In this document: piece by piece, positions 26,887 to 35,449 of the stretch | Numbering within the stretch: position 1 is the first letter of the stretch | How the letters are laid out: each line of letters begins with the position of its first letter | Origin: Herbihabitans rhizosphaerae | GTDB lineage: Bacteria; Actinomycetota; Actinomycetes; Mycobacteriales; Pseudonocardiaceae | Direction of reading: 5' to 3' | DNA length: 64,000 bases | Assembly: GCF_004216555.1 (NCBI RefSeq) | Contig: NZ_SGWQ01000001.1 | Coordinates: forward strand, 372,001 to 436,000 | Notes under the pieces: generated by a model | Told to the model about the DNA's origin: nothing | The model's input: only the letters and a program-made list of their open reading frames with translations | The model's database searches: none | Position numbers and translations under genes: made by a program

Positions 26887-27855
26887 TCAGACGCCGGCGT
26901 AGGAGTGCAGGCCGGAGGTCACCAGGTTCACGAAGAAGAGGTTGAACACCGTGCCGGCGAATCCGACCACGTTGATCACCGCCGCCGGGGTGCCGCGCCA
27001 GCCGGCCGTCGCCCGCGCGTGCAGGTAGGCCGCGTAGATCACCCAGCAGACCAGTGCCACGGTCTCCTTCGGGTCCCAGTCCCAGAACCGGCCCCACGCC
27101 GCCTCGGCCCAGATGCCGCCGCAGATCACCCCGAAGGTGAACACCGGGAAGGCGAGCACCGTGGTGCGATACGCCACCCGGTCGAGCAGGTCCTTGGACG
27201 GCAGCTTGCCGGCCAGCTTCACCATCTTGTCCGGGCGCTTCTCGTTGCGCGCCTTGATCAGGTACAGCACGCTCGCCACACCCGGCACCATGAACACGCC
27301 GCTGGCCACCGCGGCCGCCAGCACGTGCACCACGAGCCAGTAGGACCGCAGCGACGGCTGCAGCGGCGCGGCCTGCGCGTACAGCAGCGTGCCGCCGATG
27401 AACATCAGGAACGTCACCGGAACGAGGATGAACACGCCCAGCTTGCGCGCGCCGAACTTGTACAGCAGCACGAGGTAGGTGACCACCGCGACCAGGCACA
27501 CCAGCGAGCCGTACTCGTACATGTTGCCCCAGGGCGCACGCCCGGCGGCGACCCCGCGCAGCACCAGCGAGGCGACGTGCATGACCGCGCCGAGCACGGT
27601 GACCGCGACACCCATGCGGCCGAGCCGCTCGACCCGCCCCGGTCCCTGTTCGGTCGGCACCACGCCGGGCGTGATCGTCGTGCCGGACGATCCGCCGCCG
27701 ACCGTGGCCAGCTCACGTGCCGGCTCCGCCACGGCCAGCGTGCTGCGCCGGCCGAACGCGTACTCGACCAGGTGCAGCGCCATGGCCATCAGATAGAGGA
27801 AAGTGGCGGCGCCGTGGCTCCAGTCGCCATAGGTCGCCAACGTCTCGTCGACCAC
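26887..27855 (-). CDS. ccsB: CcsB, System II cytochrome c biogenesis (haem handling) protein
   Basis: The 322-residue membrane protein has about eight spans and the tryptophan-rich haem motif WGRFWDWDPKET, plus His residues in MALHLVEYAF, VMHVAS and VHVLAAAV. It carries haem across the membrane and, with ResB, ligates it to apocytochrome c. The GTG start shares its G with the resB TAG (TAGTG), indicating coupling. It is the last gene of ccdA-resB-ccsB. Confidence 0.93.
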   Translation of the reverse strand: MVDETLATYGDWSHGAATFLYLMAMALHLVEYAFGRRSTLAVAEPARELATVGGGSSGTTITPGVVPTEQGPGRVERLGRMGVAVTVLGAVMHVASLVLRGVAAGRAPWGNMYEYGSLVCLVAVVTYLVLLYKFGARKLGVFILVPVTFLMFIGGTLLYAQAAPLQPSLRSYWLVVHVLAAAVASGVFMVPGVASVLYLIKARNEKRPDKMVKLAGKLPSKDLLDRVAYRTTVLAFPVFTFGVICGGIWAEAAWGRFWDWDPKETVALVCWVIYAAYLHARATAGWRGTPAAVINVVGFAGTVFNLFFVNLVTSGLHSYAGV

Positions 27856-29471
27856 TAGGTGTCCCTCCCGCTCGTGCGAAGCACGTCGTCGGCGAGCCTG
27901 CCGAACTCCTCGCCGTAGCCGGCCTGGTCGGTCCTGGCCAGACCACCGACCTGGATGAGCGTACGGTCGGGACCTTGGTCCCGAGTGATTCGGGTCGCAC
28001 GCACCCAGAACCGGCGCCGCTTGATGGTCAGCGAGACGCCGAGCCCGAGCACCAGCGCGACGGCGAACACCAGCACCCAGTCCTGCGCCGGGTCGTGCGC
28101 GACCTTGAGCGACACGAACCGCTCGACCCCGTCGAAGGTGATCCTGGTGCCGTCGTCGAGCGTGAGGTGCTGGCCGAGCCGCAGGTTCTCCCGTGCGATC
28201 TTCTTCAACCGCCCGCTGTCCACCATGGACTGGTCCACGCTGAAGATCGACTGGCCGCGGCCGGAGTCGTTGCCGAGGTCACCGCGCAACACGTCCACCG
28301 CGACCGCCGGGTCGAGCAGGTCGGGGAACCGCGAGGTGAGCACCTTGCCGTCGAACCCGGCGGTCGGCGCGAACAGCCCGGTGACCGCGAGCTGCTTGGT
28401 CCGCCGCTGCACCGGATCGGTCACGCCGGGCGGGTCGAACTTGACCGCCCCCTCGGACAGGAACGTCGACGGGTCGACCGGCCGCCACTGGATCAACCCC
28501 ACGCGCTCGGTCCCGTCCGGGTACCGCACGGTGAACCGCGGCGCGTACCCGTTGCCCATCAGGTAGACCCGGTCGCCGGCGGTGCGCAGCGGCGAGTTGC
28601 TCTCCAGCGGGTAGTCGCGCCAGGTGCCGGCGGTCAGATCACCCTCGGACTGGTACCTCATGTCCACGCGGAAGTGCTCCGGCTGCCCGCTCGGCAGGTA
28701 TGTCACCTGAAAACCGTTGACCTGCAAGCAGAACGGCGTCAGATCGGTGCCGTCCACGGTCAGCCCCGGCTCGAACGAGTCGTACCCGACCACCCCGGAG
28801 TTGCAGAACTGCGAGCCGTTGGCCAGGACGATCACCTGGCCCTCGTAGTTGAACAGCTTGCCGACCGCCAGCGCCACGATCAGCCCCAGCATGGCGAAGT
28901 GGAACGCCAGGTTGCCGGCCTCGCGCAGGTAGCCCTTCTCGGCGCTGATCGTGCGCGAGCCGTCGTCCTCCTCGCGCTCCACCGTCCGCCAACCGCGCAG
29001 CCGGGTGCGGGCGCTCGCGATCACCTCGTCCACCGGAGTGTCCACAGTGGACTCGCGGTTCAGCGGGAGCCGGCCGAGGTTGCGCGGGGTGAGCACCGGC
29101 TTGGCGCGCAACGCCTTCGCGTACTCGAACGTGCGCGGCGTGAGGCAGCCGACCAGCGACACGAACAGCAGCAGGTAGATCGCGGCGAACCAGACGCTGC
29201 CGTACACCTCGAAGAACTGCAGCTGGTTCAGCAGCCGGCCCCACCAGCCGTGCGCGACGATGTAGTCGGTGACCCGCTGCGCGTTGAGCGACCACTGCGG
29301 CAGCAGCGCGCCCGGCAACGCCGCCAGCGCCAGTAGGAACAGCAGCACCAGGGCGGTGCGCATTGAGGTGAGCCCGCGCCAGGTGTTGCGCAGGAAGTCC
29401 AGCACCCGGCGCGGACGGGAGCGGCGCGGCAGTGGCGCGCTCGCCGGCGCCTCCGGCGCGTCCACAGTCAT
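27855..29471 (-). CDS. resB: ResB, System II cytochrome c biogenesis protein
   Basis: The 538-residue protein has a cytoplasmic Pro/Arg N-terminus and three spans (about 35-55, 85-105 and 175-195). A large extracytoplasmic domain (ANGSQFCNSGVVGYDSF, VNGFQVTYLPSGQPEHF) precedes a final span (WVLVFAVALVLGLGVSLTI). ResB forms the cytochrome c synthase with CcsB. The ATG at 29469-29471 overlaps the ccdA stop by 4 bases. The palindrome GTCCACAGTGGAC occurs at 29040-29052 in the coding region. Confidence 0.93.
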   Translation of the reverse strand: MTVDAPEAPASAPLPRRSRPRRVLDFLRNTWRGLTSMRTALVLLFLLALAALPGALLPQWSLNAQRVTDYIVAHGWWGRLLNQLQFFEVYGSVWFAAIYLLLFVSLVGCLTPRTFEYAKALRAKPVLTPRNLGRLPLNRESTVDTPVDEVIASARTRLRGWRTVEREEDDGSRTISAEKGYLREAGNLAFHFAMLGLIVALAVGKLFNYEGQVIVLANGSQFCNSGVVGYDSFEPGLTVDGTDLTPFCLQVNGFQVTYLPSGQPEHFRVDMRYQSEGDLTAGTWRDYPLESNSPLRTAGDRVYLMGNGYAPRFTVRYPDGTERVGLIQWRPVDPSTFLSEGAVKFDPPGVTDPVQRRTKQLAVTGLFAPTAGFDGKVLTSRFPDLLDPAVAVDVLRGDLGNDSGRGQSIFSVDQSMVDSGRLKKIARENLRLGQHLTLDDGTRITFDGVERFVSLKVAHDPAQDWVLVFAVALVLGLGVSLTIKRRRFWVRATRITRDQGPDRTLIQVGGLARTDQAGYGEEFGRLADDVLRTSGRDT

Positions 29472-30238
29472 AGGGGCAACCTCACGTCCGACACCACGGC
29501 GTTGCGCAGCCACGCCACCAGGTCGCCCCACAGTCCTGTCACCAGCAGTACACCGACCACCAGCAGCATCCCGCCACCAACGTACTGCACCGTCCTTCCG
29601 TTGCGCCGCAACCACCCGGTGGCCCGCACGGCCCACCTGGTGCCGGCGGCGATCAGCAGGAACGGCAGGCCGAGGCCGAGGCAGTAGAGGAGCACCAGCC
29701 AGTAGCCGCGCGCCGCGGAGCCGCCGGTGCTGTTGGCCACGGCGAGGACTCCGCTGAGCGTGGGCCCGATGCACGGCGTCCAGCCGAGGCCGAACACGGC
29801 ACCGAGCACCGGCGCGCCCGCGAGGCCGGCGCGCGGTGTGCGGTGCAGCCGGATGTCCTTCTGCAGCAAGGGAACCATGCCGAGGAACACCAGTCCCATG
29901 GCGATGGTCAGCACGCCGCCGATGCGTTGCAGGAGATCCTGGTTCACCGTCATCGCGTCGAAAAGCCACACGATGCTGCCCACGCTGGCCGCGAAGACCA
30001 CGGTGAACCCGAGCACGAACAGCAGCGTGGCGAGCACCACGCGATTGCGCCCCTTCTTGCGCTGCTCGTCCGCCTCGACCGCCGGCACCTCCGCACCGAC
30101 CAGGGCCGCGAGGTAGGCCAGATATCCGGGGACGAGCGGCACCACGCACGGCGACGCGAACGAGATCGTGCCCGCGAGCAGCGCCACTCCGCTGGCCAGC
30201 AACAGCGGGCCGGAGGTAGCGAGCTCGGTCGGATCCAC
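29468..30238 (-). CDS. ccdA: CcdA-type thiol-disulfide transporter
   Basis: The 256-residue protein has six membrane spans and the paired redox cysteines in FASPCVVPLVPGYL (about 31) and GLGWTPCIGPTLSGV (about 155). CcdA passes electrons from thioredoxin to extracytoplasmic reductants that keep apocytochrome c cysteines reduced. In mycobacteria the resA-like gene lies directly upstream. Here that neighbour is 4 kb away, with a foreign-looking cassette in between. Confidence 0.93.
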   Translation of the reverse strand: MDPTELATSGPLLLASGVALLAGTISFASPCVVPLVPGYLAYLAALVGAEVPAVEADEQRKKGRNRVVLATLLFVLGFTVVFAASVGSIVWLFDAMTVNQDLLQRIGGVLTIAMGLVFLGMVPLLQKDIRLHRTPRAGLAGAPVLGAVFGLGWTPCIGPTLSGVLAVANSTGGSAARGYWLVLLYCLGLGLPFLLIAAGTRWAVRATGWLRRNGRTVQYVGGGMLLVVGVLLVTGLWGDLVAWLRNAVVSDVRLPL

Positions 30239-30308
30239 GCAACGAGGGTAAGGACCTGGGTGAAACCGCCGTCCTCCGGGACCGCGCCGCGGCGGATCGA
30301 CTATTACG

Positions 30309-30361
30309 GTAAGGTCACAATCGTTACCCGCCGTTCACGAACGTGTTCACTCCGCTATCAA
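30309..30361 (+). promoter_or_regulatory. Candidate promoter region of the binding-protein/VWA operon
   Basis: An inverted repeat GGTAA-N12-TTACC (about 30308-30329) precedes overlapping short palindromes (CACG-AA-CGTG, GAAC-GT-GTTC) and a possible promoter, TTCACG (30334-30339) and TATCAA (30356-30361), 16 bases apart. The start codon follows 35 bases later. The elements are suggestive only. Confidence 0.3.
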
Positions 30362-30395
30362 TACTCGACGGGTTGACCTGCCTGGGGAGGTACTC

Positions 30396-31586
30396 GTGGC
30401 CGACGAGCCGCACTTAGAGATCAAGCCGCGCCCGGCGCTCCCGCACGCGCTGACTCCACGGTCGCCGAGGAGGGTGGCCGCGGTGCTCGGCGTCATCGGG
30501 CTGGTGCTCATCGTCGGCGGCACGTTGATCATCCGACCGCCACGGCAGGCTGCGACACCCCTGACCGTGGTCAAGGCGAAGATGGCCTCCAAAGCCGACT
30601 ACTTCACGGATCCGAAGGTGCTCGAAATCCTGCGCCACCACGGGATCGACCTTCGGGTGACCAGAAGCGGATCACGCGAAATGGCCCTGAACGATCTCCA
30701 GGAGTTCGACTTCGTGTTTCCATCCGGACGGCCGGCGACGCAAATGATCGAGAAGAGACTGAACACGAGCGCGGGCCGAAACCCGCCATTCGCGACCCCA
30801 CTCGTGCTCGGGACCTATCGAGCGTACGCGGAAGCCCTGCGCAGGGCAGGTGTCGCCTGGCTTCGCGACGGCCAAGGATCTCCTGATTCCCTCTATTACA
30901 CCATCGACCTGAAGAAGTTCACCGAGTTGACCGAGCGGGGTACGACCTGGAACGACTTGGGAATCGGCGACTTCGGACGACCCAACCGAAACGTGGTTCT
31001 CGCGCATTCCACGAACGTGTGCAAGTCGAACGGGGCGGGCAATTACCATGCGCTGGTCGCGTACGCCATGAACGGCTACCGGACCCTGACCACTCAAGAG
31101 GAAGTCGACAGGTTCGCCGCACAATTGCGGCCGAGGTACCTCGACCAAGGCTTCACGCCAGACGAGCCACTCCAGCTCTACCGGAACGCGGAGGGCAAGC
31201 AGTCATATCCGATCGTGGCGTTCTACGAACACCAGTTCCTCGCCTATCAGCTGAGCCAACCTCGCGGCAAGCCGGACACCGACCGGGTCCTGCTCTACCC
31301 TGCCGGCCACTTCGAGACCGAGCCGACAATCATCACGCTCACCGACCCGGGAAAGCGTGTCGCGGAACTGCTGGAAACGAACGACGAGCTCCGGAGACGA
31401 GCGGCCGAAAAGGGGTTTCGGGTACTCGAACCGCACCATAGTGCGGCCAGCCCGACACTCACAAAGGTACTGGAACAGCACGGAATCGAGTCACCGTCCG
31501 ACGGCAACGACCACACCAAGAGCTCGCTGCCGCACTTCGATCTCTACGAACGCCTGATCACCAGGATCGGTGAGTGTCCACGATGA
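30396..31586 (+). CDS. Membrane-anchored solute-binding-like protein
   Basis: The 396-residue protein has a short cytoplasmic N-terminus, one span (VAAVLGVIGLVLIVGGTLII, about 30-49) and an extracytoplasmic domain shaped like a periplasmic binding protein (VVKAKMASKADYFTDPKV, FDFVFPSGRPATQMIEKR, VLLYPAGHFETEPTIITL). The GTG has a strong GGGGAGG. Codon use is clearly less GC-rich than the neighbours, which suggests transfer. It has no transporter partner here. Its stop overlaps the start of the next gene by 4 bases, so the two proteins are probably made together. Confidence 0.72.
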   Translation: MADEPHLEIKPRPALPHALTPRSPRRVAAVLGVIGLVLIVGGTLIIRPPRQAATPLTVVKAKMASKADYFTDPKVLEILRHHGIDLRVTRSGSREMALNDLQEFDFVFPSGRPATQMIEKRLNTSAGRNPPFATPLVLGTYRAYAEALRRAGVAWLRDGQGSPDSLYYTIDLKKFTELTERGTTWNDLGIGDFGRPNRNVVLAHSTNVCKSNGAGNYHALVAYAMNGYRTLTTQEEVDRFAAQLRPRYLDQGFTPDEPLQLYRNAEGKQSYPIVAFYEHQFLAYQLSQPRGKPDTDRVLLYPAGHFETEPTIITLTDPGKRVAELLETNDELRRRAAEKGFRVLEPHHSAASPTLTKVLEQHGIESPSDGNDHTKSSLPHFDLYERLITRIGECPR

Positions 31587-33175
31587 GGACGTTGACGAAG
31601 GCCCCCGGCGCGCTCCTGTGCGTAGCGCTCCTGGCGACCGCCGCGTGCACGAGCGGCCAGTCCGACGACCAGCGACCGACCGGCACGACGCTGCGCGTGA
31701 TCGCGAGCTCCGAACTGGCCGACATGCGACCACTGCTGGACCAAATGCGCAAAGAAACAGGCGTCGAACTGGTCATCGAACACCGCGGCACAATCGACGC
31801 CACGAACTCCCTCACGCCAGGGAACTACCAGCACGACATCGCCTGGCTGTCCACCGATCGCTATTTCGACCTCAAGCTCATCCGCTCCGGTTACACCGGA
31901 CCACGGCCGATCAGCAACAGGTTCATGGTCACCCCACTGGCGATCGGCGTGAAACCCCGAACGGCGGAGGCGCTTCGCTCGTCGACGGCCGATCGGCACC
32001 TGTCCTGGGCGGATCTCGCCGATCGCGCCGCGATGGGCATGACCCGCTTCGGCATGGCCGATCCACGTCACGCCGGAAGCGGGCTCTCCGCGTTGATCGG
32101 TGTGGCCACGGCCGCCGCGGATACCGGCAGGGCGCTGCGTCCCGAAGACGTCACGTGCGACCGGCTGCGCGGGCTGTTCACCGGGAGGACGCTCAACGCG
32201 GACACGTCGGCCCAGCTCGCGGAGGAGTTCACCGCGAAGCAGGACAGCGCGGACGCGCTGATCAACTACGAGTCGGTCCTGCTGTCGATGAACGCGAGCG
32301 GCAAACTGCGCGAACCGCTGGAGATCCTCTATCCGCGCGACGGGCTCGTGCTTTTCGACTACCCGATGCTGCTGCTCGACCCGGCCAAGCGTGAGGCGTA
32401 CGACAAGGTGATCGCCTGGCTCACCACCGACCGGGCGCAGCAGGAAATCATGGAGCGAACCAAACGCCGGCCGCTGGACACCCGGATTCCCCGTGATCCC
32501 CGATTCCGCGAGCTGTCCACGAACACGCTGTATTTTCCCGGCCAGCAGGAAGTCATCGACAAGGTGCTCGCCGAGTACGGCCGGCCACAATCGCAGAAAC
32601 CCGCGCACGTCGTCTTCGCGCTCGATTTCTCCGGATCGATGGCCGGCTCGCGAATCGCCGCGCTGAGATCCACGTTCGCTGGGCTGACCGGTGGCGATCC
32701 GTCGACCGTCGGAAAGTTCGTCCGCTTCTACAAGGGCGAGCGGTTCACGGTCCTCCGGTTCGGCGGCCAGGTGCTCGACGAGCGCGACTTCACGATCTCC
32801 GGCCAGCAGGACCTGGACGCGATCCGCGACCACATCGCGGTCGACGGCTTCGACCCGTCCACCGGCGTCTGGGCGGCGCTGGACCGGGCCTACGCCAAGG
32901 CGGCCGAACTGACCCGCGAGCACCCCGACGTTCCGGTCACCGTGGTGCTGATGACCGACGGCGAGAGCAACACCGGCCCGGCCCTGTCGGAATTCCTGCG
33001 CCGGCACGACGCGCTCCCCCCGGCGGCGAAGGCCGTGCGGACCTACGCCGTCCGGTTCGGCGAGGCCAACGCGGCCGAACTGCGGCGCGCGGCGGAGGCG
33101 ACCGGCGGCCGCATGGTGGACGCGAACGCGACCTCCCTTTCCCAGGCATTCAAGGAGATCCGTGGCTGTCGATAA
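31583..33175 (+). CDS. Lipoprotein with fused solute-binding and VWA domains
   Basis: The 530-residue protein begins with a lipoprotein signal ending ATAAC (Cys22). Residues 35-310 look like an extracellular solute-binding protein (TLRVIASSELADMRPLLDQM, DALINYESVLLSM). Residues 340-530 are a von Willebrand A domain with the metal-ion site FALDFSGSMAGSR (DxSxS), the Thr in FDPSTGVW and VVLMTDGESNTGPA. The ATG at 31583 was preferred to the GTG at 31574 because of the ATGA overlap. A VWA domain beside a binding domain suggests metal-dependent protein contact at the cell surface. Confidence 0.8.
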   Translation: MRTLTKAPGALLCVALLATAACTSGQSDDQRPTGTTLRVIASSELADMRPLLDQMRKETGVELVIEHRGTIDATNSLTPGNYQHDIAWLSTDRYFDLKLIRSGYTGPRPISNRFMVTPLAIGVKPRTAEALRSSTADRHLSWADLADRAAMGMTRFGMADPRHAGSGLSALIGVATAAADTGRALRPEDVTCDRLRGLFTGRTLNADTSAQLAEEFTAKQDSADALINYESVLLSMNASGKLREPLEILYPRDGLVLFDYPMLLLDPAKREAYDKVIAWLTTDRAQQEIMERTKRRPLDTRIPRDPRFRELSTNTLYFPGQQEVIDKVLAEYGRPQSQKPAHVVFALDFSGSMAGSRIAALRSTFAGLTGGDPSTVGKFVRFYKGERFTVLRFGGQVLDERDFTISGQQDLDAIRDHIAVDGFDPSTGVWAALDRAYAKAAELTREHPDVPVTVVLMTDGESNTGPALSEFLRRHDALPPAAKAVRTYAVRFGEANAAELRRAAEATGGRMVDANATSLSQAFKEIRGCR

Positions 33176-33857
33176 CCCGTGGTGGTGGGTACTGACGCTG
33201 GCCGGCGCCGCGCTGGTGGCGGTGGCCGTGGTGCTGCTGGTCCGCGGGCGCGGTTCCGCGCGCCCGAACCTGGAGGTGGACGGCGACATCCCGTTCTACC
33301 TGGACGAGGATCTGGTGCTGGACCTGTACCAGTTCGGGGGCAACGCGTTGTCCCGCGAGGTGGAGACGTACTTCGCGGAGAACTCGCAGAACGCGCTGTC
33401 CGCCAAGGCCGGTCCCGGCCAGGGCAACCTCGGCCGCACGCGGGAACGGTCGACCCGCATGGCGTACTCGGAGAACGTGCGGGCGATCAACGCCGCGAGC
33501 GAGGTGATCAAGCAGCTCCGGGACGCGGACCTGATCATCTACGCGGACCTGCGCGGCAACCGGGTCGAGCCACACGACCGGCACGGCGAGTCCGGCACGA
33601 CAAAGCTCAGCGACAGCAGGATGTTCGTGTCGGTCGTCGGCACGTTCACCAAGGTCGAGTCGCCCGATACGTTCGTCCGGTTCCGCGCGCCGTACGGGCA
33701 CGACGGCCAGGGGCACGTGCGGATCAAGCTCAACGCCGACTGGGTGCGCGGTCAGCTCCCGGAGGGCGAGCTGCGCGCCCGCTGCCTCGGCAAGATCGAG
33801 GAGTGGAACGCGGAGGACCGCGAACTCAAGATGTGGGTGATGGCGATCTTCCGCTAG
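33162..33857 (+). CDS. Membrane-anchored protein of unknown function, third gene of the VWA operon
   Basis: The 231-residue protein has one N-terminal span (WWWVLTLAGAALVAVAVVLLV) and a cytoplasm- or outside-facing domain starting IPFYLDEDLVLDLYQFGGN. That start resembles DUF6414-type domains (from memory, weak). It continues with REVETYFAENSQNALSAKA and ends EWNAEDRELKMWVMAIF. The GTG lies 14 bases inside the preceding gene, so expression is coupled. With the two upstream genes it forms a compact three-gene unit with no recognised pathway. Confidence 0.7.
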   Translation: MAVDNPWWWVLTLAGAALVAVAVVLLVRGRGSARPNLEVDGDIPFYLDEDLVLDLYQFGGNALSREVETYFAENSQNALSAKAGPGQGNLGRTRERSTRMAYSENVRAINAASEVIKQLRDADLIIYADLRGNRVEPHDRHGESGTTKLSDSRMFVSVVGTFTKVESPDTFVRFRAPYGHDGQGHVRIKLNADWVRGQLPEGELRARCLGKIEEWNAEDRELKMWVMAIFR

Positions 33858-33859
33858 CG

Positions 33860-34240
33860 CTACTCCACGCGGTCGGCCCCGGCCGGCTCCCACAGTTGCA
33901 CCGGGTTGCCCTCGGGGTCGGCCAGGTCGGCGAACCGGCCGTTCGGGTAGGTCTCCTCGTGCACCTCGACCTCGATACCGGCCCCACGGAGCTGCGCGAC
34001 CATGGCGTCGAGATCACGCACCCGGAAGTTGACCGCCCACTGCTGCTCCGGCCGCCGGAAATGCTCGGAGTCGGCCGGGAACGCGGAGAACACCGTCGGT
34101 CCGGCCTCCTGGTCCCAGGAACGCTCGTCGTAGCTGGCCGGCGGCGGCCGCACGCCGAGGTTGTCCTCGTACCAGGCGGTCAGCGCCTCCGGGTCGCGCG
34201 CCCGGAAGAACAATCCGCCGATACCAGTGATCCGTTCCAT
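33860..34240 (-). CDS. VOC-family (glyoxalase-like) protein
   Basis: The 126-residue protein has two betaalphabetabetabeta modules of the vicinal oxygen chelate fold: ITGIGGLFFRARDPEALTAWYEDNLGV, then NFRVRDLDAMVAQLRGAGIEV and FADLADPEGNPVQLWEPAG. The metal-ligand pattern is only partly kept. A GAGGAGC ribosome-binding site precedes the ATG. It sits 10 bases after the resA-like gene on the same strand and ends 2 bases from the convergent VWA operon. Confidence 0.85.
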   Translation of the reverse strand: MERITGIGGLFFRARDPEALTAWYEDNLGVRPPPASYDERSWDQEAGPTVFSAFPADSEHFRRPEQQWAVNFRVRDLDAMVAQLRGAGIEVEVHEETYPNGRFADLADPEGNPVQLWEPAGADRVE

Positions 34241-34250
34241 AGTGCTCCTC

Positions 34251-34826
34251 TCAACGCTCGGCAGCGAGACGCCGCACGAGCGGCAGAATGTCGGCCGCGA
34301 GAATCTCCCGCAGATAGATCGCGGCCACCCGGTGCTGCCGGTCCAGCACGATCGTGGACGGCACCACCGAACGCGGGTAGCCCTTGAGGCCGAGCAGCGA
34401 CCGGCCCGGCGTGTCGTAGATCGACGGGAAGGTCAGCTTCCGGTCACGGACGAAATCCTGCGGCGCGCTGCGGATGTTGTCCCGCAGGTCGATGCCCAGC
34501 ACCTGCACGCCGGACGGGCCGGTCTGGTCCTGCACCTTCTGCAGCTCGGGCGCCTCGTTGCGGCACGGCGGGCACCACGCGCCCCACAGGTTGAGCACGA
34601 CCACCTTGCCGGTGAAGTCGGACAGGCCGATCTGCTTGCCCTCCTCCATCAGGCTCTCGCCGGACACCTGCCCGATCGTCTTGCGCTCGGCGCCCTCGTA
34701 GGTCAGCTCGACCTTGCCGTCCGGCGCGACGAAGCTGAAGTCGCCGGTCGGTACCTCGTCGGTGCCGACCGAGCAGCCGGCCAGCGCGAGGCAGGCGGCG
34801 GTCGCGGCGATCACTCGTCGGATCAT
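34251..34826 (-). CDS. ResA/TlpA-like thiol-disulfide oxidoreductase lipoprotein
   Basis: The 191-residue protein has a lipobox LALAGC (Cys18) and a thioredoxin fold with WGAWCPPCRNEAPEL at about residues 80-94 and a cis-proline in RSVVPSTIV. ResA reduces apocytochrome c before haem attachment, taking electrons from CcdA. The ATG overlaps the gpm stop by 4 bases. ccdA, its usual next neighbour, lies 4 kb away across the inserted cassette. Confidence 0.9.
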   Translation of the reverse strand: MIRRVIAATAACLALAGCSVGTDEVPTGDFSFVAPDGKVELTYEGAERKTIGQVSGESLMEEGKQIGLSDFTGKVVVLNLWGAWCPPCRNEAPELQKVQDQTGPSGVQVLGIDLRDNIRSAPQDFVRDRKLTFPSIYDTPGRSLLGLKGYPRSVVPSTIVLDRQHRVAAIYLREILAADILPLVRRLAAER

Positions 34827-35449
34827 GCGCCGGTGACCTTCGGGCTGGACGCGCCGGCCGGCTCGGAGTACCGCACCCCGACCAGTTGCTCGTCGTCGAA
34901 CTCGAAGCTGGTCAACGAGGCCAGCGAACACTCGCGCCGGCGCGGGTCGTGCCAGAGCCGCTTGCCCTCGAGGAACCGGCGCACGGTCCAGATCGGAAGC
35001 TGGTGCGACACGCACACCGCCTCGTGCCCCTCGGCCGCCGCCCGCGCGCGGTACACGGCGGCCAGCATCCGGTGCGCGACCTCCAGGTACGGCTCGCCCC
35101 ACGACGGACGGAACGGGTTGCGCAGCTTCGGCCAGTTGCGCGGCTGCCGCAGCGCGCCGTCGCCCACCGAGACCCGCTGGCCCTCGAACACGTTGTCCGC
35201 CTCGATCAGCCGGTCGTCGGTGGCCAGATCGATCCGGTGCGAGTCGGCGATCGGTGTCGCGGTCTCCTGCGCGCGCTGCATCGGGGACGCGACGACGTGC
35301 GCGATGTCGTTGTGCCGCAACGATTCCGCCACCGTGAGGGCCTGCCGCGAGCCCAGCTCGGACAGCTTGAAGCCGGGCAGGCGGCCGTACAGGATTCCGT
35401 CCGGGTTGTACACCTCGCCGTGCCGCAGCAGGTGGACGACCGTCCTCAT
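34823..35449 (-). CDS. Histidine phosphatase family protein (phosphoglycerate mutase-like)
   Basis: The 208-residue protein has the catalytic [10 protein letters not shown] (His about 10), [15 protein letters not shown] and the second catalytic His in [16 protein letters not shown]. It corresponds in position to M. tuberculosis Rv0525, between hemL and the thioredoxin-like gene. Substrate is unknown. It overlaps hemL and the resA-like gene by 4 bases each. Confidence 0.88.
   Translation of the reverse strand: MRTVVHLLRHGEVYNPDGILYGRLPGFKLSELGSRQALTVAESLRHNDIAHVVASPMQRAQETATPIADSHRIDLATDDRLIEADNVFEGQRVSVGDGALRQPRNWPKLRNPFRPSWGEPYLEVAHRMLAAVYRARAAAEGHEAVCVSHQLPIWTVRRFLEGKRLWHDPRRRECSLASLTSFEFDDEQLVGVRYSEPAGASSPKVTGA

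Noticed and set aside
30331-30350. GAACGTGTTC as a LexA (SOS) box
   Set aside because: The spacer is 2 bases, while the actinobacterial box needs GAAC-N4-GTTC.
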